NCBI GenBank assembly: GCA_019095985.1
Contig: CM032660.1
Location: 34,503,204 to 34,567,203 of the forward strand
DNA length: 64,000 bases
Direction of reading: 5' to 3'
Origin: Streblospio benedicti
Lineage: Eukaryota; Annelida; Polychaeta; Spionida; Spionidae
The translations under genes were made by a program, and so were the position numbers. The notes beneath the pieces were generated by a model that was not told the DNA's origin, ran no database searches, and was given only the letters and a program-made list of their open reading frames with translations. The stretch's first letter is position 1. Every line of letters starts with the position of its first letter. Shown piece after piece: positions 37,055 through 57,584 of the stretch.

Positions 37055-38178
37055 ATACACTTAACAAGTGTAGATGAAATTTCTATATCTGGGAATAAAC
37101 ACATTCAATGTGTTCATGGTCTCAATGTATATATGTTCTCGATGTTAAACAGTTTTTTTGATGTGTGTATAACACTGGCAGACTCCTCCATTTAAAAAAA
37201 TTTAATTTTTTGATATGGTTAAGGTATCTCTACTAGAACTATCATGCGTACGAAAACTTGTGAAATGCAATGGTTGTGCCCTTACCTGTCCTGCCTCTTT
37301 TTCATAAAATCTTGTGTCTACCAGTGTAAATGAGAATGTTCATATTGAAAGGTGTTTCATCTGAATCATACCTTATTGATCAGTTTATGATTGTCACTGT
37401 GCTGAATCAAAATGCTCGTACCTTGGTACTTTGCTCAATTTGTTGCTAATTGATCATTATTGAATGAATTTTTCTGATTTTTGTAATTACCATGCATACA
37501 TTTTGGCAATACTTGTTCAATTTTTGGTGTTCAAAAATAAAGTGTGTATTTTTAATACAAACAATTTATTATGATGAGTAGAGACGCATTTCTGTTAATA
37601 GCCAAGCTTTGATAATACATTCTTTAAATTACCTGGGTTTTCCTAAACAAGCAATACAGGAATGACCTTCATAATGAATTTCATGGTAACGATATTTAAT
37701 CATTTAACACCATTTATTTTCCAATTTGAAATATTTTGAAGAAAACAACAATATATCTATATTTTTGTTTATTCTACTTATTTCCATGCACATATATTTA
37801 ACATTGTAATACCAAGATAAATCTTTGATTAATCAGACCCAACACACTGGTTGCTGCCCGCCATCGCCTCTGCAATAAGAAGTTAACACTTCAAACTGTG
37901 CACTGTTTAAGAATGTGTTAGTTCTTATACATTACATCAAAAGAAGATTTATGCATGTGCTTTAAAAGAGAAAACATAAAGATAATGATCATTTAAAACA
38001 GCTCCTTGATAATACTGTAAAAACCTTTAAGTTTGGGACTGAAATTTTATGTTTTATTATCTTGGAGAATACTTCCATCTGGCTTTGATATATACTATGC
38101 TGCCAAAGTCCATAGGCCATTTCATATTTTTATATCAGCATACATAATGTGGCTGGAAATAGAACTTAGAATTTGGAT
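37055..38178. other. Region between convergent genes, no gene seen
   Basis: It holds the 3' UTR of the GT13 gene (plus) and the 3' side of the amylase gene (minus). Apart from the polyadenylation hexamers, nothing was recognised. Confidence 0.5.
37094..37099 (+). terminator. AATAAA polyadenylation signal, candidate
   Basis: The first AATAAA after the GT13 stop codon, 40 bases downstream; a second lies at 37536-37541. Confidence 0.45.
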
Positions 38179-45887
<7,709 letters not shown>

Positions 45888-45892
45888 TTAGG

Positions 45893-45990
45893 GATCGTTT
45901 ACAAATTATGTCACCTGACTTTTGGCCTTTTTTTTTACCCCCCTCCCACCTTGTCACCTTTCGTCAACTTTGCAGCACCCTGCTCATTCT
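45893..45990 (-). repeat. Dispersed 'gtgggaggggg' repeat, copy 2
   Basis: The reverse complement gives GACGAAAGGTGACAAGGTGGG, a G-run, AAAAAAAAAGGCCAAAAGTC and GTGACATAATTTG, which parallels 5170-5290. Confidence 0.6.
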
Positions 45991-46265
45991 GTGTATAAAT
46001 ACATTTGAAGCATGTGAAAAATTGCTATTAAGCAAACATGACAATGTAATTTCATCTAGTAGATATATTGTGAAAGAAGTGGCTCGGTCACGGCACATGT
46101 TGAATCAGTAGATACAGTGGTATAATGCACGTGCCACAACTGCCTATAATGAGATTCGAGGTTTGTGATAGAAAATGCGGCAGAAATTGTAACATACAGT
46201 GGCAAGGGATTAATCCAAGAGAGGATTTCCAATGTGGCCAAGTAGGAACTCTTCTCAAAGATCGT

Positions 46266-46345
46266 GTGGGGGATAGCTCAGCTGGTTAGAGCGCCTGCCT
46301 GACACATAATGACTGGTCTGGTATTAGCAGGGGACCGTGAGTTAG
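46266..46345 (+). repeat. tRNA-like sequence, likely tRNA pseudogene or SINE head
   Basis: GATAGCTCAGCTGGTTAGAGC is a perfect A-box/D-arm. A CCTGC/GCAGG anticodon stem encloses an over-long loop starting CTGACAC. A degraded T-arm (GTGAGTTAGAGTCC) follows. No 3' acceptor strand pairs with GGGGGAT, so a working tRNA is unlikely. Confidence 0.6.
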
Positions 46346-46349
46346 AGTC

Positions 46350-49300
46350 CACAAATGTGCCTTCCAAATTTTTGCAGGGTTCCTCGAACATTTCACAATA
46401 TCGCCACTCACTTAGATCTAACATGTCAGAAAGTAAGTTCAAATACTATTAAGTAACTACATTTTTTTCTCTCTCGAAAAGATGACATCACCGAAGTGCT
46501 AGACCTCCAGCCCACCCCACCCCACTTATCAACTTTCGTTATAGAACAAAAAGGCGGGTGTGATGAATTTCAGTCCAAAGTACATGTATAGCACTACACG
46601 AATACATTATTTTTAAGGTGAAAAATTAAATATTTCTAAGTTTTTTTCAAAAAAGGGGGAAAGTTATGAAGATATTAAACCGGTTGGTCCAAGTAAATGA
46701 CAGCATTGTAGCATAGAACGCTAAAATGAACAAAAAGAAGATAAAAATCTTACTTGCAAGGAAAAACAATCCCAGCCAATAGTATGAAATCATGATTATT
46801 AAACAGAGTTCCACATACTACTGTCTCTCAATATATACACGTATGCCTTATCTACTCAAATGTGATAAACATATCACGGTGACTGGACATTATTGCAATT
46901 ATGTAAAGTAAAATGAGATTGTGATGCATAGAAATATAGGTGTTACTTTATATTATGTTCTTGTAATGGTGAACGGGTGTTGAGGGTATGTGGGGATGGG
47001 AGTAACGTATATTTATTCATTCAATTGTTTGTTTATTCTTTTATATTTTCTACTTATTTCTTAATTAAAGATAAATTCCATACATAGATAATAGAAACAA
47101 AAGAACAAATACGTCTAACCAGTCAACAAATTTTACACATTAAGTCCTAATACTTTTTGATGACAAGAATTGAAGCTATTATATTTCTTTATAATAAGTG
47201 ATCATAGCACGTAACACGTTTGTAAAAGAGCCTAGAGCTTTCCTAAAGAATACAATAAAATAATTCATTCTATTACTTACAAAGACTTGGGACATGCTAC
47301 AATCTCTACTGAGTTTTTTTTTAAAAAAGCTTCTTAGCCTACAAATAGTGTTGTAGGCTACAGAGGCTTCTTTTGAAAGCATTTTGTGAGAGATTGGCTG
47401 ACAAACCACAACCATAAGTAGGCCTACTATCAATAAACAAATTTAATAATATAGATGGGATGCAGATAAAATTTTCCAAACAATAGTTCATTTGATGATG
47501 CAGCATAATTTGGCCAAACAATCATTTATCAATTTGGAACCAAGAAAATACAAGTCTTGTATTAGAATGTTGGGGCATTATGACTGTCCTAGGAAATATG
47601 TTTATTAATTTATATTATCGGAATGCAGAAATGCGTGATTGGTATTGAATATATATTTTTTGTCAATGTTTTTATATTAAATGTAGTCATCCGTCACATA
47701 TGTTACAAAGATGAATAATGGTGCCATTCATGACCTTGATAAGTTTGGTAATGTTCTAAAAATAGCAGATGAGATAATCCAAGTCAATCGTATTGAACAT
47801 TCCTTTGGGGTCCATCCAAAGTTACGTTGTATATTTCGTGAAAGGTCAAAAATCCCAAAGTGTAACGCCCCTATATATCCCCTATTCCAATTATGGAACC
47901 GCCCCCCTCCAAAAACCTGGATCTATGCAAACTAATTACCCATCACTGTTACTATTCAAAATGTATACTTTAGATTTGTTGTGTAATCAATCTATAATAT
48001 AAGCAATACAAGATGAGTTTGGTGGAGCTAACGGGCTTTGTATCACTTCAAACAAAGTACCGTTGTATATTTCTGTTTGTCACACTGTATCAGTTATAAG
48101 GACGTGCAAACTACCCATCAGACCAAGGGGTTGGCTCATTTGTTTATTTTTGAATCTAGGAAGCCTGTCGCAATACAAGACGATAGCTGGAAAAGTTTTT
48201 TCTAAAGTGTGAACAGGTGTTTGCATCTCAGATGTATAATTTGTCACGCTCCGCAAAAGTGGAACAACGTTCACCTTTTTCTTGACACCCCGTAAGTGGA
48301 AATATCAGGTGTGTGACATAATTGGAAAACATCTACACAGTGTTTTGTGAAAATATACCCTACCCCATTCTCAAATCTCAGCAAAAATCCAGGGCCATTC
48401 TCATTAATTTTCTAACCATTCTCATTTCACAATTTTACAGTTTCAAAATTTCTCACAATTCTCAAAGAAAATGGACCCCCATTCCCATTTCTCATAAAAA
48501 AAATCAAGGGCCATTCTCACATCTCAAAATAGGTATATTTCCCCCTCTTTTGTGTTTCGCGACATTCATTCAAAAATTACCTTTGGATGTATAGATGATA
48601 TGAAAATTACATAATAAAAATAATAAGACATCTATCCATCACAATTCATGGATGTATGGGTGAAAATTTCAATGTCATATTCAAATAGCAAATAGATGAG
48701 TCCTAATATAAAAATTTTAACCGCCTGCAAAAATTTTAGCGCAAGCAAAAAAATCTTGGACTCACAAAAAAATGGAATATCAGAAACTTGACCGACCCCC
48801 CAACCCCCACCCCACCCCCCCCCACCCCTGCCCGAGCCTAAGTAGAACAATCACTTTTGCAGAGCGTGACAAAATGTACATCATCCCTTATGGTAATTTA
48901 GATTTATCTTTTACTATTTTGGCACCTTTAGGACTTGCAAAGTCTATATAGAAATCGCTACCATTGCACAATGGTAAATATGCTATTGTGTATATGTGTA
49001 TTATACTGTCTATCATGGTACTGTAAAACTAGAAATGTTTTTGCATAATTCAATTTGCGAATTTCGTGGGCAGGTGCAAAAACGCAAACTTTAATGGTCA
49101 GCAAACATTAATAGCTGGTGGGACCAAAATCGCAAAATTTAATAGACACGAAATATTCCAGTTTTACAGTACTTTAAATGAGCATGTTATATAATTTCAT
49201 GTGACAAAAAATTTATGATGAAATGGTATACTTTTGTGAACTTGTATTTGGAGGGAAGGTGTGTGTGTGTGGGGGGGGAGTTCCATGTTCAATAAGTCCA

Positions 49301-49500
49301 ACTTTAACAGTAGGGGTGATGGCCAAGTCATTTTGTTATAGTATTAAATTAAATGTTTTTTTCATTAGTAATTGTTGTGCTTGTTTCTGTCAATAATTTG
49401 TATTTAATGATCAATTTTATTGGTTAATGTATGAATTGTTTGTGCATGGAAAATTAGAAGACAAACTAAAAATAAGGTTTACATAGTTTATTAGGCAAAG
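46350..49500. other. Intergenic, old repeats, no gene seen
   Basis: No frame with family resemblance. At 48,345-48,560 a degenerate repeat of 'cattctcaaatctca' phrases occurs, and C- and G-rich runs lie at 48,795-48,830 and 49,262-49,280. The missing first amylase exon may lie in this stretch (minus strand) but I could not identify it. Confidence 0.45.
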
Positions 49501-49504
49501 CAAC

Positions 49505-49855
49505 AGGACCCCCCAACCAAAAAGTGAAAATGAATGCGAAAAGCACACAGTGTCACTGTACAATTATTACAACCATTATGAAGTACAACCATTTTGAAAT
49601 AGTGAAATCGTATTACAACCATTTTGAAATAGTGAAATTAGTGATACAACCATTGGAAAATGCACTTACACAATACATTACCGACCCCCCAACCAAAAAG
49701 TGAAAATGAATGCGAAAAGCTCACTGTACAATTATTACAACCATTATGAAGTACAACCATTTTGAAATAGTGAAATTGTATTACAACCATTTTGAAATAG
49801 TGAAATTAGTGATACAACCATTGGAAAATACACTTGGACAATATATTACATTATT
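49505..49855. repeat. Tandem duplication, two units of about 172 bp
   Basis: CCCCCCAACCAAAAAGTGAAA, ACAACCATTATGAAGTACAA and AAATTAGTGATACAACCATT recur in the same order, with a few differences including a 9-base gap. The unit itself has an internal repeat ATTACAACCATTTTGAAATAG. Confidence 0.93.
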
Positions 49856-50125
49856 GTTAGTACAAGTGAACTGCTAAAATAAAACAACTATTAATGTCAG
49901 GCAGAAAAAAATAACTATTGATTCAAAGGAAGTGTTTTGTTACAAGTACTTCAAAGTAAGTGATCAAATAAAATAACTATAAATTACTGGCAAAACAAGA
50001 AAAATAACTATTGATCTAAAATATTGCAAAAGTGTTGTTAATGTTTAAAATTGTCTAAAATTAAGATTTATTAAATTCTCAAGATACTATTAAAACTGAT
50101 TACCCCTACACCCCACTAACTATAC

Positions 50126-50638
50126 CTATATCCACTGAGTGATGATCCTACCATCAGCAGACAGTGAAACATCACCAGCTGCAGCATACTTGAGTAAGAC
50201 ACTGGGCAGGGGCAGAGGCTTCTTCATCACTGTCTCGTGATGCACAGCGGGCAAAGTCTCCACACTGACCACTGCAGTGTCAGAATCAAGTGGCATCTCC
50301 TCAAGGCGGGTATACTGATGTTGACAGGCTTCCTTCTTCGTGTCAAGGACAATGTCATTGTCTCTTTTGAAGTAGTTCTTCACTGTGGTAAATGCGGATC
50401 TCACTGCATCAGTGGCACGGACTACGGTGTTACGTATAAACCTCCCAGTGTCTCTTAAAAAACGCACAACACGTCTCATCTTCTCTCTAACGCACTCCAT
50501 CATGAAAACAAGGTAGGGATAAGGCAAAAAACTGTCGAATGAAGATACACAAACGTCAAAAACGCTCAAAAAATCGCGGAAAAGTGTGTCCTGAACTGTA
50601 TGGCAAGCCAAAAAACGTCCAAGTGACGTAGCCACCAT
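50126..50638 (-). CDS. Orphan ORF, 170 codons, unknown function
   Basis: A single uninterrupted frame; I do not recognise it. Residues about 47-95 are rich in Arg/Lys spaced with hydrophobics (ECVREKMRRVVRFLRD, RATDAVRSAFTTVKNYF), suggesting amphipathic helix. The C-terminal part has LEEMPLDSDTAVVSVETLPA and ends SLSADGRIITQWI. No clear signal peptide. The 120 bases upstream hold CCAAT-type boxes in both orientations (about 50,667, 50,715 and 50,766), as in housekeeping promoters. The frame is more GC-rich than its A/T-rich surroundings, which supports coding. It could be a lineage-specific gene or part of an unknown mobile element. Confidence 0.5.
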   Translation of the reverse strand: MVATSLGRFLACHTVQDTLFRDFLSVFDVCVSSFDSFLPYPYLVFMMECVREKMRRVVRFLRDTGRFIRNTVVRATDAVRSAFTTVKNYFKRDNDIVLDTKKEACQHQYTRLEEMPLDSDTAVVSVETLPAVHHETVMKKPLPLPSVLLKYAAAGDVSLSADGRIITQWI

Positions 50639-50639
50639 G

Positions 50640-50770
50640 ACAACAACATTAAAACTAATTTTGATTGGTTCTAAAGTAGGTCATACAAAAGTTCAATGAA
50701 CTAATTAAGCTGACCAATAGAATTCCGTAGCACACTTGCCGAACCAGGATATAAAGACATTGCTCATTGG
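50640..50770. promoter_or_regulatory. CCAAT-box cluster, candidate promoter
   Basis: GATTGG at about 50,667, CCAAT at about 50,715, CATTGG at about 50,766 and a TATA-like GATATAAAG at about 50,749 (plus strand) lie upstream of the minus-strand 170-codon ORF. The spacing is suggestive only. Confidence 0.3.
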
Positions 50771-50818
50771 CTGCTTCCAAAATTATGACGAAAACGTACG
50801 TCTGACGTTAAAAAATGG

Positions 50819-51090
50819 CAAAAGTGAACAATATGTCATTCATATCTTTTTAGATTCACCAGAAAGAAGTTTTGCGATTTTATATTTATGGCTGTTCCAT
50901 CCATACAACAAGCCTCTTTCCAATAAAAATGTATTTGTACTTAATGTATACGTGTATTTTGGTATATTGGTATATACCTTGTCTTAAATTGCATTTTCCG
51001 CATTTTTAATAAAATGTAATGTGCAAAAGTGAACAATATGCCATTCAAACCTTTTTAGATTCACCAGAAAGCAGTTTTACGAGTGTATAT
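50819..51090 (+). repeat. Direct repeat pair, about 65 bp, spaced about 205 bp
   Basis: AAAAGTGAACAATATG(T/C)CATTCA followed by TTTTTAGATTCACCAGAAAG occurs at 50,819-50,870 and again at 51,026-51,078. Confidence 0.85.
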
Positions 51091-51117
51091 CATTGTACTT
51101 TAACAATAAAAATAAAA

Positions 51118-52100
51118 ATTGCTGTGAACTCTTTAAAGGAAAAATATTCTAAAATTTTCAGCTAAAAAAATTTATTATACTTTAAACTATGAAGAACAAC
51201 ATGTTTTGAAATGAACCTTTTAAATCTGGAAATCCCATTCAAATTTTGTAAAGTAACCAAGCTTTGACTCATTTTTTGCAGGCTTTCTAGGCTTTGTGTA
51301 ATTTTACATTTCAATGATTTAAAAGCAAAGTTTAAATGAACAAGAATTACATCATTCAACAAATAAAACATTTCAATCATCAATAAATTTTCTTATACAT
51401 AAAAAGACAGTTTATATTGTATTTATTATTAATATACATCTCAATTTTGAAGTTCTATTTCTCAAAATTCATAGCATTGAACTCCTACATAATAATTTTG
51501 TTTTTCATGGTTTTACAAAAATAATGAAATGCATTTAAATTCTCAACGTAATACAGACAATACACTTAATACATTGTGAAAAAAACAAAATAGGCATTTT
51601 GACATTTTTTTTATTTAACAAATTTGAGCGTTTTGATTAAACTGAAAATATACTGATTTTCATCAAATTCATTGTGTAATTATTTTACCAAAATTATGAT
51701 AAAAAGAACAATCTTACTTTAAAATGCATGGTAAAATTCCTTAAGGAAAAATCCACTAAAAAAAACGATTTTGAGGCCGAAATCTGACCAATATATTCAT
51801 TTTTTTCAAGATTAAAACAACTTTCAAATAAACTTTAATTTTCATCATTAATAATATATTGGTTATATGTCATTCTTAAATTGTCATTTCTAAAAACCAT
51901 TCATCAATTATATGTTAACTTTGACACATTCAAAAAATGTCTTTGTACCTCTTATTGAAAGAATAATGGTAGGTTTAACCTCTTTCCAATAAAACATCAT
52001 CATTTTAATCTATGGTGTTTGAGGCTATATTACTGCCTTTGCCCTTTTCAACCAGAAAATCTGAGTTTAATAAATTTAAGAAAAAGAGTTCATTGTTTTC
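51118..52100. mobile_element. Non-autonomous DNA transposon, copy 2 (inverse of 25590-26516)
   Basis: It begins GCTGTGAACTCTTTAAAGG, continues with ACTATGAAGAACAACATG and TTTTGAAATGAACC as in copy 1 read backwards, and ends near AAGAAAAAGAGTTCATTG. No coding sequence. Ends are more decayed than in copy 1. Confidence 0.7.
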
Positions 52101-52829
52101 CATGGTAATACTTAATATTTGTATTGAATTGACAGACTGCATTGGGCTGTCTTCTCTCTAATACTATTAGGCTAGCTGTCTTAAAAAAATGCTGAATGTA
52201 TTTTGGCTATAATACTGCTGTATTAATTATTATTTACAGTTACACAGGTTTAAATAAATGGAAAATAACTCAATTCAAATAATATTTATATTAGTAATCT
52301 CATGGAGTCTACACATAGTATAAGCATGATATGGTCCCATTTTTTGTATTTTTGTTTTTCTTTCTATGCTTTGTGTAAGTATGCAACACTACATGATTTA
52401 AAAGGTTTATTAACATGAATTAAATCATTCAACAATACTAAAACATTTCAATAGCCATAGCATTAACGGCAAAGATAACAAATGACAGTTCTATACAAGT
52501 GTACATATAAAATATACGAATAATATACATCTCATTTATGAAACTACACAGGGTAATATTCTACCAATAATTGAACTCCTACATAATAATCATGTTTATT
52601 CATAGTTTACAAAACATAGTATAGAATATTCTAATGGTTACTACACTTACATGACGAATACCAATCCTAACATAACATATAACAATACAAATGATGTGAT
52701 CACAATAACTACAAAATAGGTTGGGCATTTTGGGAGACACTCAAACTTTCTTTCTCCTAACAACATTTCGACATCATATACCCCCAAGATTGAAGAAACT
52801 GACCCACATACTGATTTAATCATCAAATT

Positions 52830-53890
52830 CTTGTGTAATTATTTTACCCTAATGATACCATCTGCAATTTGCTTCAGTAATCTTGACATTAAATTCAGTT
52901 GACTCCCCCAGTCCACTAAGGCAGCTATCATACATCCATCAATTTTCACGCAAATTACATTTTCTTTATTAAACGAAATTGGACACACATTCCTATGCTT
53001 ATTTCCACTCACATATAAACTTTGAACATCCAAAATGTCTGTTTCTTCATGTCTTGAGGGTTTATCTAGTTTAAATTTTGTGGGTAATTTTGCGAGGCAT
53101 TTCTCTGTGTATTATACCCCTGTGGTGGCTGAAATCCCCTGTGAGCAGTGGGGGACCTTGCCCCTGGAGGCCCAACCAGAGTTTCCCCTTCTAAATGTTT
53201 GATCTTGTGTAGAGGATCCTGGACCACCATATACATTTCATGGGGGATACCTCACATTGGGTAAAGGAGGCTGAAAGTTACGTTGCTCTTCATACGCACG
53301 TCTACCTCCAGGGTCAGACACACGAGGCCCTGGGATCAGTTGATTGGGTCCTGGACGAGTCTCTGGTCTTGTCTCCAGATGTGTATTTATACAATTACGA
53401 GCAATATGGACCTCTTGATTACAATTGTAAAATATTATCCCCACACCATGTATGTCAAAAGCCTCATCAGACCCCCCAGCAGCTTGACCTATCATGCTAA
53501 TTTTCAAATTTTGCATTTCCTCCTTTCCTGCCCATCTTTCTAATCTCCTTTGCTTGATTGGCCTGAGCTTCTATACCAGGCCATTTCGTCATCATTAATG
53601 CTAAATTTAAAGCTTCTGGCGTTTTGCATCTCAGATTTAGAATGCGTGATTTTAAAGGTTCCCTTAGGCCCTTTATAAAATGCTTCAATTTCTCACCAAC
53701 ATTGTCTATGTTCAATGCAGACAAGTAACTCATTAATTCACTGTAATATCCAAAAATTGGCTCGTCTTCCCCTTGAACGCGATTGAATAGGTTGTTAAAG
53801 AAAATGTCACCTCTCTGTTCGTTTCCGAATGAACTTTGTAACAATTCTCCATTCCTCTCCATTGTTCTACATCTCACATTGTCCATTTTG
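52830..53890 (-). mobile_element. LTR retroelement fossil: gag and protease parts
   Basis: On the minus strand, a gag-like part (about 53500-53886; phrases NNLFNRVQGEDEPIFGYYSE and FIKGLREPLKSRI) is followed by a zinc-knuckle part (about 53240-53510; NCNQEVHIARNC) and a retropepsin-like part (about 52840-53030; IAALVDWGSQLNLMS). Order and phrases fit Gypsy-type elements. It is broken (roughly three or more interruptions) and looks fairly old. No reverse transcriptase, RNase H or integrase was recognised nearby, and no LTR pair could be assigned. Confidence 0.82.
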
Positions 53891-54775
53891 CATTTGTGTG
53901 TTTACTAGTGGTACATGATACATGTGCAAGACACCTGGGATGACACATATCCTTGTGCCATCCCAGTGAATGGAACCAGTTTGTCTTAATTGTCCAAATG
54001 TCCAAGTGAGAGAGAAGAGCAGAGCAGACAAGAGGGAATCGGCGGCATGTCCTTTTATACAAGACCCATCTACGGGGCACCCCATTGTCAGCATCACTCA
54101 CCACTCGCGGCTCAATCGAGGCGGTCTGAAAAATACATCACGGTCAATAGTGTGGCATAAAATCATTAGCAATGCTCAAGTTCCAATGTCATTAACTTCA
54201 CCGACTCTAAGTCTAAGAGCTCTTATTTATTTTATTCTGTTTATATATATATTTTTTAAAGAAATAATTAGAAACTCTTTGATAAAAAATCTGTATTTTT
54301 CTTTTTGTTCTGCGACATAGTCTTCAAGTTCTCGAGTTTGCAAGAATCATCATTATTATCATTGTCATTTGCTACCGATGTACCTCGATTTTGCAGTGGT
54401 GTGGCTGGAGACGGAGACGTTGGTGCTGGGACTCATGGCGGGGGCAGCGCTGGGGTACATGGCGGTGGTGGGCGCGGTGGAAACACTGAGTAGTTGGGGT
54501 CACCATTGTCGGGGTTGAGCACTCGACTACGTCTTTCCCTAAAATTATATAATACAATATAAATATAATATCTCAATGAGCCGGTTGTGCTGACATTTAA
54601 AATTGATAGGCGTGATAATATTATTTCTTGTCATATTGTTAAATAACTGTATTTTTATCATACTCACTTGGATGAATTTGTGGGGGTTTTTTAGGGAAAA
54701 TGGTGCACTTAAGCAAAATTTGGGCCCCCAGGCATCTATTAAATTTTAATTCATTATGGCAGTATTTTAAGGGAC
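53891..54775. other. Flank of the LTR fossil, Pro/Gly-coding GC-rich patch
   Basis: A GC-rich patch (54,395-54,540) reads, on the minus strand, RERRSRVLNPDNGDPNYSV and then Pro-rich sequence, and resembles low-complexity coding DNA. It could be a remnant of the neighbouring retroelement. No gene model is supported. Base quality appears to fall towards the gap at 54,776. Confidence 0.3.
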
Positions 54776-54875
54776 NNNNNNNNNNNNNNNNNNNNNNNNN
54801 NNNNNNNNNNNNNNNNNNNNNNNNNNNNNNNNNNNNNNNNNNNNNNNNNNNNNNNNNNNNNNNNNNNNNNNNNNN
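54776..54875. other. Assembly gap (100 N)
   Basis: Exactly one hundred N, a placeholder length, so the true distance is unknown. Sequence right after it has long homopolymers and many small indels relative to its second copy at 61 kb. Confidence 0.99.
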
Positions 54876-55035
54876 TTTTTTTTAAAATTTTTGGCGGGGG
54901 CGGGGGAAAAAAAAAAGCAGGGGCGAAAGAGTTTTTTTAGTAGGGGGGAAAGGCAGCAGGGGCCAGAAAAAATTTTAAAGGGCGGCCCAGGGCGGGAGCA
55001 GTGCCAGCCCCGGGGGTTTCCGGGCCCGCTGAATC

Positions 55036-55504
55036 CAGGTTGTGCGCCCGGGATGGGTGGATGGCTGCTTCACCAGTGGCCATCCTGCTAACTAGGACGG
55101 TTAACATGAATACAGCGCGGCTGTCATCGCAGGGAGGCCGCGATGGTGCGGGTCCATTAGTGGGAGCCGCCCAGTCGCCGCCGTGAGGCCTTGGGTGGCC
55201 TGATATTAGGCAGCGCGTTGAGCGGACGTTGCAAGACGCATTTTGGGCCAGGAAGTGCCCCAAAAAGTGCAGTATGATGAACTGTCTTTTGTGAGAAGCC
55301 AATTGTAAAATGAGGCTTATGATTTGTCTATATTAATTTTTTAGGTGAGGTCAGTCGTGACAGGTTTTTGCCGATGCGCTTTTGAGATTTCGCGTCTCTA
55401 GTGAGGGCTGGACAAAAAGGCTTGTGGATTGGTACGAAGCGGCGCTTAAGTCGTGCTTCGGCACCTGACATTGCAGGTGCACCTGCTTGTACTGCGTGCC
55501 ATGA
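55036..55504 (+). pseudogene. Near-copy of Cys-rich gene B exons, frame-disrupted
   Basis: It parallels 61288-61771: GGGTGGATGGCTGCTTCACC, GACGGTTAACATGAATACAG and the ending CAGGTGCACCTGCTTGTACTG are shared. Several one- to few-base indels break the frame, in both the RLERTLLDARGQ exon and the Cys-rich exon. Given the nearby gap, these may be sequence errors and not true pseudogene lesions. Confidence 0.7.
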
Positions 55505-55797
55505 AGCTTGAAGATTAGTTTAATATATAGAGATTTGTAAATAGGACTATGGAACACTTTTGGAAGTAGTTTATTATTGGATAAAATGGAAAATTGATAT
55601 GGAATTTTGGATAAAGGCAAACGGATAAATTTGACAAATTGTGAGTCTTATTAGTAATTATATTGTATTGCTATATTTTTAAGTAATGTGCTTATGATGA
55701 ATAATGAATAATGTATGTTTTGTGATATGAAGTAACATAAAAAGCTTAATAAATTCACATTATTATTAGATTTGTGTTTGTTAAGTTGGTCTAAGTA

Positions 55798-57158
55798 CAG
55801 TACTGATAACGAAAAAGAGACATGGAATTTCCCCGTGAATTCAAGATTTGCAAAATTCTATTCGCCTGTTTTCTGTGTTTTCATTTTTCTACGGTAAATT
55901 CTACTACTCCACCACATTGATACCATCACAAATTCGAAATTACGGTTGCCTTTGTAGAAATTCCCTTTTTTTTCGTTCCATAAATTTATGTTTTCGTTCC
56001 ATTTCTCAAAAATCTCTTCGTATTATTGATTTTACCATTGATTACATAATTATTCTGAATTTTGCGAATTTTCCTCCAAGACCCTAATTCGGATAATTCT
56101 CAAAATTTGCGAAAATCGATATCGAGCGAACAGGAAATTCGCTTAGTTCGCTTTTTTTCGCGAACTTTAGAAAACCACCCCTGTGGCAATATAAAAGGGA
56201 AGTTTGTTTCCGTTATTATTCGGTTCAGATCAATAGCAAGAGACAACATATTAGATCGCATTAATTTGTTTTATTGACATTTTGAAGTAACATTACAAAG
56301 TAAAAGATTAATGATGGATTGTTTTGGTAAATATAAAGCTGATGGTTTTTATTACCCAGCAAAAGTGATATCAGAAAATGAAATGACTGTGTCACAGTAA
56401 TATTCACACAGGATAATGTGTAAAAGTTAAACGCCTCCTCTTCATCACCAATTTTTTCCCACTGGGGTTTGGGGCAAGTCTTTTAAATTTCTCCAGTCTT
56501 TCTTTACATATTTACTAATAATATTCCTGATGCGCTGGGTGAAATTTTCAAATTGAACTGTTCAGACATACATTTAGGAAATTCTTATCCTTCTATATCC
56601 TCTTTGTGGAGTTGAATAATCTTGTATTTGATGATGGGTTTTATTCCAGTTCTAACCATTGCAATATCCGAGATGAAATCACAAGAATAATGGAATATGA
56701 TAATTTTATTTACTGTGGTACGCATATAAAGGCTTAACATACGATGTACATGTTTTGGTGTGTAATGCGACTTATGTTCACTTATGATCTTTTATATATG
56801 GGCAATCATCCTAACTATGCGAAAAAAACAAAAAAATTTGCGAATTTCCATAATCGACATTATGAACGCCATTCTCAAATTCGCATAATAATTTCTTTTT
56901 TCTCAGAAATTTGCTTAATATGCAAGGCCAGGAAAAACATATTGATTCCTATTTTATCACAATTTACGCCAATTACGCCAATTTGTTTGATATGTGTAAT
57001 CGCGAATTTTCGTTATCGCCGAATTTCTAGTAAGGGTGAGTAAAAGCAGAATTAAGCATTCGCCTTTTAGATTTTTTTTTTTCGCCTTGATTGGGTCATT
57101 CATTTTGAAATTCGAAATATTCGGCTAAATTCCATGTCCCTTTTCGTTATCAGTATTG
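55798..57158. mobile_element. Tc1/mariner-type transposon, copy 1
   Basis: Ends are CAGTACTGATAACGAAAAAG..CATGGAATTT and its inverse (AAATTCCATGTCCC..CGTTATCAGTATTG), each flanked by TA, with CAGT termini typical of the superfamily. Inside are a Tudor-like reading (56,322-56,400, plus; KYKADGFYYPAKVISENE) and the minus-strand helix-turn-helix frame seen better in copy 2. It is indel-rich. Confidence 0.82.
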
Positions 57159-57584
57159 TAGTAGAATTTATTTTCTTGGTGGGGCACAAAACAAAAGGCA
57201 TAGAATTTTAGGTAGTGTGTCCAGTTTTTTATAGATTGATGCTGAGGGAAGTAGTGATGGGTGCTTTGATAAATTTGGGTAGACGCACAGTACTGATAAC
57301 TTAAAAAAGGATATGGAATTTACTCTGCTCATAAGGATATGATATCAGAGATCACTCTGGGACTAACGGACTACCTACTAGATATCTAATTATCTGCTTT
57401 TTTAAAAAAGAGAAAGTTACAAATAATATCAGTGTGGAAAATTTTTCAAATATAATCCTTCAGTGCAATATGTAAACAGATGCATGTGCCAGGATTAGTT
57501 ATATTTAGCTGGACTAGTTGAAAGCTTTTAAAGTTACAGTGCAAACTCAAGACTAACGTTTTGTGGACAATAATTTTATTGAAT

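Noticed and set aside
47339-47433. Hydrophobic start (MVVVCQPISHKM) as the missing amylase signal-peptide exon
   Set aside because: No donor in the required phase was found after it, and the hydrophobic run is too short.
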